From: Ilyomonas sp964249755
GTDB taxonomy: Bacteria > Bacteroidota > Bacteroidia > Chitinophagales > Chitinophagaceae
DNA length: 64,000 bases
Direction: 5' to 3'
NCBI GenBank assembly: GCA_964249755.1
Contig: CAXUDB010000001.1
Coordinates: forward strand, 1,992,133 to 2,056,132
Shown: positions 50,365 to 58,479 of the stretch, piece by piece
How the letters are laid out: each line of letters starts with the position of its first letter
How positions within the stretch are numbered: the stretch's first letter is position 1
Notes under the pieces: generated by a model
Databases searched by the model: none
Told to the model about the DNA's origin: nothing
What the model saw: only the letters and a program-made list of their open reading frames with translations
Made by a program: the position numbers and the translations under genes

Positions 50365-52242
50365 ATGCAGGCAAAACACAATCATGACCTCTCTTTAGGC
50401 GAAGTACACGAATCGGTTGATACTGCGAAGGGCAAAAAATGGAGTCGCTTCTTTGCTTTCGTAGGTCCGGCTTACATGGTCAGCGTTGGCTATATGGATC
50501 CGGGCAATTGGGCGACTGACTTGCAAGGCGGTGCGCAATTCGGTTATAGTCTGATATGGGTATTGCTAATGAGCAACCTCATGGCTTTGCTGTTGCAAAA
50601 TTTAAGCGCACGACTGGGTATTGTAAGAAGGCGAGACCTTGCGCAAGCCAACCGGGAAGTATATCCAAAAGTCATCAACCTCTGTTTGTATGTATTAGCC
50701 GAGCTTGCCATCGCTGCCTGCGACTTAGCTGAGGTCATCGGCATGGCAATCGGTATTCAACTACTTACAGGATTGCCGCTCATTTGGGGTGTATCCGTTA
50801 CTATTCTTGACACCTTCTTATTATTCTATCTGCAGAAGCTGGGCATGAGGAAATTAGAAGCGTTTATTATTGCTTTAGTCATCATCATCGGGTTGTCTTT
50901 TTTTGCAGAGATATTCTTTGCCAAACCCCAATGGGGCGAGGTGGTGAAAGGCTTTAAACCCACTGTTTTAAATGCTCAGGCTTTATACATTGCTATAGGT
51001 ATTATTGGCGCTACGGTAATGCCGCACAACCTTTACCTGCACTCGGCTTTGGTGCAAACCCGAAAAGTGAAAAATGATACCGCAAGCATTAAACGAGCGC
51101 TAAAGTTCAATACTATTGATAGTGCTATTGCATTGAACATTGCCTTTGTTGTGAACAGTTGCATTCTCATTCTGGCAGCTTCTACTTTTTTCAGAAGCGG
51201 TCATCAGAATGTAGCAACTATACAGGATGCGCATCAATTGTTGCAGGGCTTGCTTGGAACCAAACTCGCTCCTGCGTTGTTTGCGATTGCATTGATTGCA
51301 GCCGGACAAAGCTCTACCGTAACCGGCACGCTGGCAGGGCAGATTGTAATGGAAGGCTATCTGAAGCTGCGCATCAATCCTTTGCTGCGTCGTATTCTCA
51401 CACGCATGTTAGCCATTATTCCGGCTCTGTTGGTGGTTATTATTGCAGGTGAAGATAAAGTGAACGATCTGCTGATACTGAGCCAGGTGATATTGAGCCT
51501 GCAACTGAGTTTTGCCATCATTCCCCTTATTCATTTTGTAAGCGATAAAAAAACAATGGGTGTGTATGCCATCAAGCCTTACACAAAAATTTTGGCTTGG
51601 TTAGTAGCCACAGTGCTGGTGTATTTAAACGTGAAATTGGTTGCAGAAACCGTAATTGGTGTATTTGGCGAGGAAGGTCATTCCTTTTTAAAAATACTAA
51701 CCGGAACCGGCGCGCTTATTTTCCTTTGGCTATTTGTTATGATGACGATATTGCCTGTCATCAACAAGCAAAAGAAACACAAAAACATTCGTTTGCACGG
51801 AGAAGAAAAATCGCTGCGCAACTTGTCGGTGCCTGTAACGCATCGCATTGCTGTGGCATTAGATTTTAGCTATTTGGACGAGAAGCTGATTGCTTACGCT
51901 TTAAACCAGGGAAATAAAGATGCTACTTATGTGCTGATGCATGTGGTGGAAACTGCCTCTGCAAACTATTTTGGTGCGTCGGCAGACGACTATGAAACGC
52001 GGGACGATCATCAGCGCTTGGAAGACTATGCCTTGCAATTAAAAAATTTGGGTTACAATATCACGATCGCTTTGGGTTATCAAAACCGCATCAACGAAAT
52101 CCTGCGCATTGTGAAGCAGGAAAATGCCGATATGATTATAATGGGCGCACACCGGCACGGTGGCATCAAAGATTATGTATATGGTGCAACAGTTGACCAG
52201 GTTAGACATAGAGTATCTATACCGGTGCTGATTGTAAGCTGA
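50365..52242 (+). CDS. mntH: NRAMP divalent metal transporter fused to a universal stress protein domain, 625 aa
   Basis: Residues 25-470 are an NRAMP carrier with 11 membrane segments. The metal-binding pattern is GYMDPGNWATDLQGG in helix 1 (DPGN 45-48) and GATVMPHNLYLHS in helix 6. Residues about 480-625 are a UspA-like domain: HRIAVALDFSYLDEKLIAYA, YVLMHVVETASANYFG, IIMGAHRHGGIKDYVYGATV with the G-x2-H-x-G nucleotide site. NRAMP proteins take up Mn2+ or Fe2+ with protons; the added domain probably senses a nucleotide or stress. It is in one unit with mntR, 80 bp upstream. Confidence 0.92.
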   Translation: MQAKHNHDLSLGEVHESVDTAKGKKWSRFFAFVGPAYMVSVGYMDPGNWATDLQGGAQFGYSLIWVLLMSNLMALLLQNLSARLGIVRRRDLAQANREVYPKVINLCLYVLAELAIAACDLAEVIGMAIGIQLLTGLPLIWGVSVTILDTFLLFYLQKLGMRKLEAFIIALVIIIGLSFFAEIFFAKPQWGEVVKGFKPTVLNAQALYIAIGIIGATVMPHNLYLHSALVQTRKVKNDTASIKRALKFNTIDSAIALNIAFVVNSCILILAASTFFRSGHQNVATIQDAHQLLQGLLGTKLAPALFAIALIAAGQSSTVTGTLAGQIVMEGYLKLRINPLLRRILTRMLAIIPALLVVIIAGEDKVNDLLILSQVILSLQLSFAIIPLIHFVSDKKTMGVYAIKPYTKILAWLVATVLVYLNVKLVAETVIGVFGEEGHSFLKILTGTGALIFLWLFVMMTILPVINKQKKHKNIRLHGEEKSLRNLSVPVTHRIAVALDFSYLDEKLIAYALNQGNKDATYVLMHVVETASANYFGASADDYETRDDHQRLEDYALQLKNLGYNITIALGYQNRINEILRIVKQENADMIIMGAHRHGGIKDYVYGATVDQVRHRVSIPVLIVS

Positions 52243-52333
52243 GTTTTCCTGCTTATCTAATCTCAAAAATTTGGTAACGACTAAGTGTTTTTTTTGTAAG
52301 CTATTTTAGCTTTTAAAATTCTGATTGATTCAT

Positions 52334-53110
52334 TCACTTGAGTGTCTCATACATCACAGAGTCCAATGCTTTTGCCCATTGTGCATATTCTTTTCCGGAA
52401 GGATGCAAGCCGTCAATTGCAATCATGGAAGCATCGCCTGCATTGTTACGGCTGATGGTAGTTACATCAATATAATGAACTCCATAACTGTTGGTCACAT
52501 CTTTGTTAATGGTGTTGAACTGGTCTATTTGGTCACTGATGTCTTTTATATTACCACCAAACGGCGTTACACCATAATCAGGAATAGAAAGCACAAAAAC
52601 ATGCTGTTGGTTGTTGCCGGCTAAAGAAACAGAAGTATTCAATAAATCCGTAAAACGGTTGCGATAGTTAGCAGTATCATGGGTTTGGTATTGATCGTTC
52701 ACGCCAATTAATAATGTAACAGCATCAAAAGGACCTTTGAGTTGTTGTGTATTGATGGCATCTTTCAGGTTTAATGTCGTCCAGCCTGTTCGGGCAATAT
52801 ATTGAATGGTAGAGAAGCGGATGTTTTGCACAGATAATAAAGCGGCTGTTTGTGCCGGGAAACGTTCGGATGAATCTACCGACTGACCAATAGTGTAAGA
52901 ATCACCCAACGCAAGAAATGTTTTTCCAATAAGCAATGTGTCCGTTGGCAGTTTTGTTGTATCAACATTAGTATCCGATATTGTATCAACCGGCGAAACA
53001 ATACCAGGCTGTAGTATTTCTTTTTTCCGGCAGGAAATAAAAATGATGAACACAAAACATAACAAAATAGCGGGTAGGTGTTGCGGGATATAATGTTTCT
53101 GGTTCTTCAT
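52334..53110 (-). CDS. SGNH/GDSL hydrolase lipoprotein, 258 aa
   Basis: A lipoprotein signal (FVFIIFISCRKK) is followed by a SGNH domain: FLALGDSYTIGQSV with the nucleophile Ser, TGWTTLNL, LLIGVNDQYQ with the Asn, and GLHPSGKEYAQWA with the catalytic Asp-x-x-His in IDGLHPSG. These enzymes are esterases or lipases; the substrate is unknown. ATG at 53110 is preferred because it gives the signal sequence; an ATG 39 bases earlier exists. It is the second of two adjacent paralogues. Confidence 0.88.
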   Translation of the reverse strand: MKNQKHYIPQHLPAILLCFVFIIFISCRKKEILQPGIVSPVDTISDTNVDTTKLPTDTLLIGKTFLALGDSYTIGQSVDSSERFPAQTAALLSVQNIRFSTIQYIARTGWTTLNLKDAINTQQLKGPFDAVTLLIGVNDQYQTHDTANYRNRFTDLLNTSVSLAGNNQQHVFVLSIPDYGVTPFGGNIKDISDQIDQFNTINKDVTNSYGVHYIDVTTISRNNAGDASMIAIDGLHPSGKEYAQWAKALDSVMYETLK

Positions 53111-53152
53111 ACCAACAGGTACGCAAAAACTAATCTTTATTGATTGCAAAGA

Positions 53153-53908
53153 TTACTGTAAAACATTCAGCATCTTGCTCGCCAGAGCCAGCGCCCATTG
53201 TCCGTATTGTTTGCCCGAGGGGTGCATATCATCCCATGCAACAGTGGTACTATCTATCGCATCATAGCGGCTGATGCCGGTAACGTTAGTATAGTTGACA
53301 CCAAATGACTTCGATACATCTTTATTGATGGCGTTGAACTGGTCTATTTGCCTGCTTACATCTTTTAAATTGCTCCCAAACGGCGTCACACCATAGTCGG
53401 GAATGGAGAGTACAAATACATGCGCATTATCGTTGTTAGCAAAGGCAATGGCTTTCTGAATAAGGTTGGTAAAATGTTCCCGATAGCCTGCTGTATCCCG
53501 CTTTAAATACTGGTCGTTCGCACCGATCAGAAGTGTTACCACGTCATACGTTTTTTTCTTACGAATGGCTTCAATCGCCCATTGCAGGTTCACCGTTTTC
53601 CAGCCGGTAGTAGCAATGTAATCTATGTTCGAAATGTTGTAACCTCTTCGCTTTAAAATAGCGGCCGTCTGTGCCGGGAAACGTTCGGATGAATCTACCG
53701 ACTGACCAATCGTATAGGAATCGCCCAACGCAAGAAATGTTTTTGTGTTAATATTAGCTATTGTTGAAGCGATAGTGTCGTTCTGCAAAGTATCAGTCAG
53801 CGAAGTGTGGATGTCATCATGCGCTTTTGCGTTGCCGGTAATAATCGTGAGTAGAAGAGTAAAAAGGAGCGGAACCTTATAGAAAACTTTTCTCTTAATG
53901 CCATGCAT
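53153..53908 (-). CDS. SGNH/GDSL hydrolase, secreted, 251 aa
   Basis: The signal peptide (YKVPLLFTLLLTIITGNAKA) has no lipobox. The body again has FLALGDSYTIGQSV, LLIGANDQYLKRDTA and WDDMHPSGKQYGQWA, matching the neighbour throughout. A stretch of about 41 bases around 53680 (GGGAAACGTTCGGATGAATC and on) is identical in the downstream gene, beyond what the rest of the two genes shows. The pair is a tandem duplication, with only about 40 bp between the genes. Confidence 0.88.
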   Translation of the reverse strand: MHGIKRKVFYKVPLLFTLLLTIITGNAKAHDDIHTSLTDTLQNDTIASTIANINTKTFLALGDSYTIGQSVDSSERFPAQTAAILKRRGYNISNIDYIATTGWKTVNLQWAIEAIRKKKTYDVVTLLIGANDQYLKRDTAGYREHFTNLIQKAIAFANNDNAHVFVLSIPDYGVTPFGSNLKDVSRQIDQFNAINKDVSKSFGVNYTNVTGISRYDAIDSTTVAWDDMHPSGKQYGQWALALASKMLNVLQ

Positions 53909-54039
53909 AATTGGTTATTTGGATTTATAAATACTACGTCAACGAAAATCATTCCACGCTTTTATGTACGCAGCAAACGGTTGTGCAGTTTCAGTTTGCT
54001 GTTTCGCAGTCATGTTTATATTGCGCTATACATTTCCTG

Positions 54040-54067
54040 TTTTGGTACAATCGAATCCTTACATTTG
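54040..54067 (+). promoter_or_regulatory. Promoter of the isocitrate dehydrogenase gene
   Basis: TTTGG near 54041 and TACATTTG at 54060-54067 match the -33 and -7 elements, 34 bp before the ATG. Confidence 0.6.
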
Positions 54068-54101
54068 CCACCCGTTTTTAATTATTTAAAAAACAAAATA
54101 C

Positions 54102-55331
54102 ATGGCTGAAAAAATTAAGGTTGCCAATCCGGTTGTTGAGCTTGACGGCGATGAAATGACACGCATCATCTGGAAATTTATCAAGGACAAACTGATCCTT
54201 CCCTATCTAGATGTAGATATAAAATATTTTGATCTTGGCATCGAGTACCGCGATGAAACCAATGATCAGGTTACAGTTGATGCTGCTAATGCTATCCGCG
54301 AATATGGTGTCGGAATTAAATGTGCAACAATAACACCCGATGAAGCCCGCGTGGAAGAATTCGGATTGAAACAAATGTGGAAAAGCCCGAACGGCACCAT
54401 CCGCAATATTCTCGATGGCACTGTGTTTCGCGAGCCGATTGTATGCAATAATGTACCGCGCCTCGTTCCCAACTGGACGGCGCCCATCTGCATCGGTCGT
54501 CATGCGTTTGGCGATCAGTACCGCGCCACCGATTTCGTTACCAAGGGCAAAGGCAAACTGACGGTAAAGTTTGAAGGCGAAGACGGCACAAAACAAGAGT
54601 TTGAAGTGTATAATTTCAGAGGCGATGGGGTTGCCTTAACCATGTACAACACCGATGAAAGCATCACCGGTTTTGCGCGTGCTTGCTTCAACCAGGCACT
54701 TACCAAAAAATGGCCGTTGTATCTTTCTACCAAAAATACCATTCTGAAAAAATATGATGGTCGCTTTAAAGATATTTTTGAAGACATCTATCAAAACGAA
54801 TTTAAAAATAAGTTCGATGAAGCCGGCATCACCTATGAGCATCGTTTGATTGATGACATGGTAGCCAGTGCTCTGAAATGGAATGGCAATTTTGTGTGGG
54901 CTTGTAAAAATTACGATGGCGACGTACAAAGCGATACCGTCGCGCAAGGCTTTGGCAGCCTGGGGTTGATGACATCCGTGCTAATAACGCCCGATGGCAA
55001 AACCATGGAAGCCGAAGCCGCCCATGGAACGGTAACGCGTCACTATCGCGAGCATCAAAAAGGCAATCCTACATCAACCAATCCTATTGCTTCCATCTTT
55101 GCATGGACACGCGGTTTAGAGTTCCGTGGCAAACTGGATAGCAACCAGGAGTTGGTTGATTTCTGCCAGGCATTAGAGCACGTTTGTATTGAAACGGTGG
55201 AAAGCGGCAAGATGACAAAAGACCTTGCCATTACCATCAAACCAAAAGTGCAGCACGGCACAGATTATTTATATACCGAAGAATTTTTAGAAGAGTTAGA
55301 TAAGAATCTGAAAATTAAATTAGGTAAGTAG
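54102..55331 (+). CDS. icd: NADP-dependent isocitrate dehydrogenase, 409 aa
   Basis: The sequence follows the eukaryote-like homodimeric type II IDH: VVELDGDEMTRIIWKFIKDK, KCATITPDEARVEEFGLKQM, SPNGTIRNILDGTVFREPI (substrate loop with Ser and Asn), WTAPICIGRHAFGDQYRATD, YDGDVQSDTVAQGFGSLGLM and EAAHGTVTRHYREHQKG. It makes 2-oxoglutarate and NADPH in the TCA cycle. Length matches the family (about 400-410). It is a single gene with its own promoter and terminator. Confidence 0.96.
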   Translation: MAEKIKVANPVVELDGDEMTRIIWKFIKDKLILPYLDVDIKYFDLGIEYRDETNDQVTVDAANAIREYGVGIKCATITPDEARVEEFGLKQMWKSPNGTIRNILDGTVFREPIVCNNVPRLVPNWTAPICIGRHAFGDQYRATDFVTKGKGKLTVKFEGEDGTKQEFEVYNFRGDGVALTMYNTDESITGFARACFNQALTKKWPLYLSTKNTILKKYDGRFKDIFEDIYQNEFKNKFDEAGITYEHRLIDDMVASALKWNGNFVWACKNYDGDVQSDTVAQGFGSLGLMTSVLITPDGKTMEAEAAHGTVTRHYREHQKGNPTSTNPIASIFAWTRGLEFRGKLDSNQELVDFCQALEHVCIETVESGKMTKDLAITIKPKVQHGTDYLYTEEFLEELDKNLKIKLGK

Positions 55332-55353
55332 AGATCAAATTCTATAGCACAAA

Positions 55354-55386
55354 GTCGTCCTTGCACAGTATAGGGACGGCTTTTTT
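55354..55386 (+). terminator. Terminator after icd
   Basis: GTCGTCC and GGGACGGC pair around a short loop, followed by a six-T run, 23 bp after the stop. Confidence 0.75.
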
Positions 55387-55627
55387 ATTTGAGGAAAAAC
55401 ACAAATAACCAATAGAAAATACAAAACAACTAAGCAGCCATTATGGGACGATCTGTAGTATCTCATGGCATCGCCTGTTGCGTCGCACTCTTCAACGTTC
55501 GGAAATTAATTGAGCAAAGAAGCAAATGCTGTAATCCAACCAAGTAAAGAGATTCTCAACTTGCCGTTTTCTTTTCAACACTTACTTTTACATCCGAACG
55601 ATTACAACATAAAGCGCTTGCCTCACT

Positions 55628-56320
55628 ATGAATAAAGTATTCTCCAATGCTGTCTCTGCCATCGCTGATGTAGAAGATGGTGCAACCCTTATGTTCGGTG
55701 GCTTTGGTTTGTGTGGCATACCGGAAAACAGCATTGCCGCCATCCAGCAAAAAGGCATCAAAAACCTCACTTGTATTTCTAATAATGCAGGCGTAGACGG
55801 CTTTGGTTTGGGCTTGCTGCTAGGCGGTCGCCAGATCAAAAAAATGATCAGCAGCTATGTAGGCGAAAACGCCGAGTTTGAACGGCAGTTATTATCGGGC
55901 GAACTGGAAGTAGACTTGATTCCGCAAGGCACTTTGGCAACCCGCATTCACATGGCTGCCTTAGGCATTCCTGCCTTCTTTACGCCTGCAGGCTATGGCA
56001 CCGAAATAGCCGAAGGCAAAGAAGAACGTGTGTTCAACAACAAGCATTATTTAATGGAATATGCGCTGCCTGCCGACTTTGCTTTTGTAAAAGCCTGGAA
56101 AGGCGATACAATGGGCAACCTCCAGTTTCGGAAAACCACGCGCAACTTTTCTGTTGCCATGGCAAAAGCTGGAACCGTCACGATCGCGGAGGTAGAACAA
56201 TTGGTTCAACCCGGCGAGATAGACCCCGATGATGTGCATGTAGCCGGTGTATATGTTCATCGCATTCTTGAGGGAAGTAATTACGAGAAAAGAATTGAGC
56301 GTAGGACAGTTCGGTTGTGA
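55628..56320 (+). CDS. scoA: 3-oxoacid CoA-transferase, subunit A, 230 aa
   Basis: The sequence has the CoA-binding loop FGGFGLCGIPENSI, the ISNNAGVDGFGLGLLL block and the family segment ELEVDLIPQGTLATRIHMAA. It forms the alpha half of succinyl-CoA:3-ketoacid (or acetate) CoA-transferase. The beta half is the next gene, about 100 bp downstream. The enzyme transfers CoA between succinyl-CoA and acetoacetate; the short-chain acid used here is not certain. Confidence 0.93.
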   Translation: MNKVFSNAVSAIADVEDGATLMFGGFGLCGIPENSIAAIQQKGIKNLTCISNNAGVDGFGLGLLLGGRQIKKMISSYVGENAEFERQLLSGELEVDLIPQGTLATRIHMAALGIPAFFTPAGYGTEIAEGKEERVFNNKHYLMEYALPADFAFVKAWKGDTMGNLQFRKTTRNFSVAMAKAGTVTIAEVEQLVQPGEIDPDDVHVAGVYVHRILEGSNYEKRIERRTVRL

Positions 56321-56419
56321 TTGATAAACAGCAAATAATCACTATCACTATGTTTCACTTGTTTAGTCGTAATCATCAGAAGCAACATCGTACATCACAC
56401 ATCGTAAATCTTACATCGA

Positions 56420-57076
56420 ATGGCTTTAGATAAATACGGCATCGCCAAACGCATTGCTCAGGAATTAGAAGATGGCATGTATGTCAATCTCGGAATCGGC
56501 ATTCCTACGCTGGTTGCCAACTACATTCCGCAGGGCATGACGGTAATTTTGCAAAGCGAAAACGGCATATTAGGAACCGGTGCTTACCCCACTGAGGAGG
56601 AAATAGATGCCGACCTGATCAACGCCGGGAAAGAAACCGTTACGGTATTGCCCGGCGCTGCTTTTTTCGACAGTGCAGAGAGCTTTGGAATGATAAGGGC
56701 TGGCAAGATTGACCTTACGGTTTTGGGCGCCATGGAAGTAAGTGAAACCGGCGATATCGCCAACTGGAAAATACCCGGCAAGATGGTTAAAGGCATGGGT
56801 GGCGCAATGGATTTAGTGGCTTCTGCCAAGAACATTATCGTTGCCATGCAACACACCAATCCCAAAGGAGAAAGCAAGCTGTTGCCCGAATGTACTTTGC
56901 CTTTGACCGGTATTGGCTGCGTAAAAAAAATAGTGACGGATTTAGCTGTCTTGCAAGTCACCAACAGCGGCTTCTTGCTGCTGGAACGCGCGCCCGGCGT
57001 GAGTTTAGAAGAAATTAAAGCCAAGACGGCTGGTAAATTGGTTGCACCGGAAGAAGTGCCGGAGATGAAGTTATAA
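56420..57076 (+). CDS. scoB: 3-oxoacid CoA-transferase, subunit B, 218 aa
   Basis: The catalytic Glu lies in VILQSENGILGTG. The glycine-rich NLGIGIPTLVANYIPQGM and the AFFDSAESFGMIRAGKIDLT, VLGAMEVSETGDIANWKIPG segments are typical of subunit B. It pairs with scoA upstream on the same strand, with a gap of about 100 bp that holds AT-rich sequence. Confidence 0.93.
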   Translation: MALDKYGIAKRIAQELEDGMYVNLGIGIPTLVANYIPQGMTVILQSENGILGTGAYPTEEEIDADLINAGKETVTVLPGAAFFDSAESFGMIRAGKIDLTVLGAMEVSETGDIANWKIPGKMVKGMGGAMDLVASAKNIIVAMQHTNPKGESKLLPECTLPLTGIGCVKKIVTDLAVLQVTNSGFLLLERAPGVSLEEIKAKTAGKLVAPEEVPEMKL

Positions 57077-57512
57077 ACAGAATAGTTGACTGTAAACCGA
57101 AACGCAAACAGGCTCAGGATGGCTGAAACCGCATTTTACTGCAAACACGTTATTGCTTCAGTTTGAAAAAATGACGCCTCCATCCGGAATCGCACATCAA
57201 AAGGTTTTTGCGGAATTGAATAATTAGCAATAAGACATTTCATAAGCTTCCATCTTCATTAAGATGAATTACGAAAAAGAAACAATGTAAACTATCGTCT
57301 ACAATCTCCTTTCTGTCCCAAAATTTCTTCCCCAGCCAGATTCTTATCTATCCCGGGCATCCATCCAATGGCTTCCGAAGCTCATTTATCGTCAAAACCA
57401 TTTTATCCATTATCATTTCACATTTATCTACTCAAAAAAAGGAAGGAAGCTTATCTTACTCATCTGGCTTGATGGTTCACAATTCATAAAATATCTCTAT
57501 CCTGATGTGCTA
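57077..57512. other. Spacer between converging genes with a dispersed repeat
   Basis: No gene is seen. The stretch at 57379-57423 (CCGAAGCTCATTTATCGTCA and following) resembles 33124-33169. No clear terminator hairpin was found. Confidence 0.5.
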
Positions 57513-58271
57513 TTATAAACGGCTTTCATTCTCTTTATAATAATCCCACATCATCCCGAACACTTTATCTTTTAATTCTTTCGGAGTGAATCCTTCCGGC
57601 GACACCGGTGGCAGGAAGTGCATATAGAGAGAGTGTGGCAACACAAAAAAAGGCTTTGCCGGTGGCAGCACTTTCTGGGTGTTGAACAATAAAGTTGGCA
57701 TCACCGCTTTGTGTGAATCAACCGCCAACTGAAATGCACCATCATGAAAAGCTCCTAATGGTTGATTGCTTGTGTTTCGTGTGCCTTCCGGGTAAATTAC
57801 CATGTCTAATCCTAAGCGAAGCACGGCGTTCATTTGCCTGTAACTTTTCTTACGGCTTTCAGCACTTTTTCTGTCCACCAGCACACTCCCCAGACTGTAA
57901 ATCCAGCCAAAAACGGGTATTCTGGCAAATTCTTTTTTAGCAATCGTCTTATTTGCCTGTGGCATGAAAGGCGTAGTTACCGGCACATCCATAAAACTGT
58001 TATGGTTGCATACCACTACGTAGTTATCGCCTTTTTTAAAATACTGCTGACCACTTACACGCAGCGGGCAACCAATCAGGTTCAGGTAAAGCGTCATCCA
58101 GATATTAGAAACCCGGCGGTGCCAGCGGGCAGCTTTGGGTTCTCTCATCAGGAAGCAAAAGGTATAAAAAATCATGGCTACCAGCATGGTGGAAACAAAC
58201 AGCAGCGCAGCCCATGCCGCCCATATTCTGCCCCAGATCTCTATTAACCAGCCAGTCGGTTGCTTGCTCAT
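57513..58271 (-). CDS. plsC: 1-acyl-sn-glycerol-3-phosphate acyltransferase, 252 aa
   Basis: The acyltransferase box NHNSFMD is at 89-95 (NHxxxxD), and the second box YPEGTRN is at 160-166. A membrane segment lies at about 18-42. The enzyme adds the second acyl chain to make phosphatidic acid, at the inner membrane. Length is typical for PlsC. It is divergent from the E1 gene, with about 210 bp between. Confidence 0.9.
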   Translation of the reverse strand: MSKQPTGWLIEIWGRIWAAWAALLFVSTMLVAMIFYTFCFLMREPKAARWHRRVSNIWMTLYLNLIGCPLRVSGQQYFKKGDNYVVVCNHNSFMDVPVTTPFMPQANKTIAKKEFARIPVFGWIYSLGSVLVDRKSAESRKKSYRQMNAVLRLGLDMVIYPEGTRNTSNQPLGAFHDGAFQLAVDSHKAVMPTLLFNTQKVLPPAKPFFVLPHSLYMHFLPPVSPEGFTPKELKDKVFGMMWDYYKENESRL

Positions 58272-58479
58272 AAAGATGAATTATTGTATTAAAAAGAAAA
58301 TCAGCAACAAATATAATTGCCCTCAAAAGAAGGCGCAATTTTATTGCCCTACCTATTTTTATGTCGATTTGGTATTATTAAAATGCCTGCCCTTTTCTTC
58401 GTAAGAAATTCGCCTTTATCTTTATTGCCTAACGATGCCAGCCAACAAGTGTTTGCATCCAAACAAATAATTTTGACAC

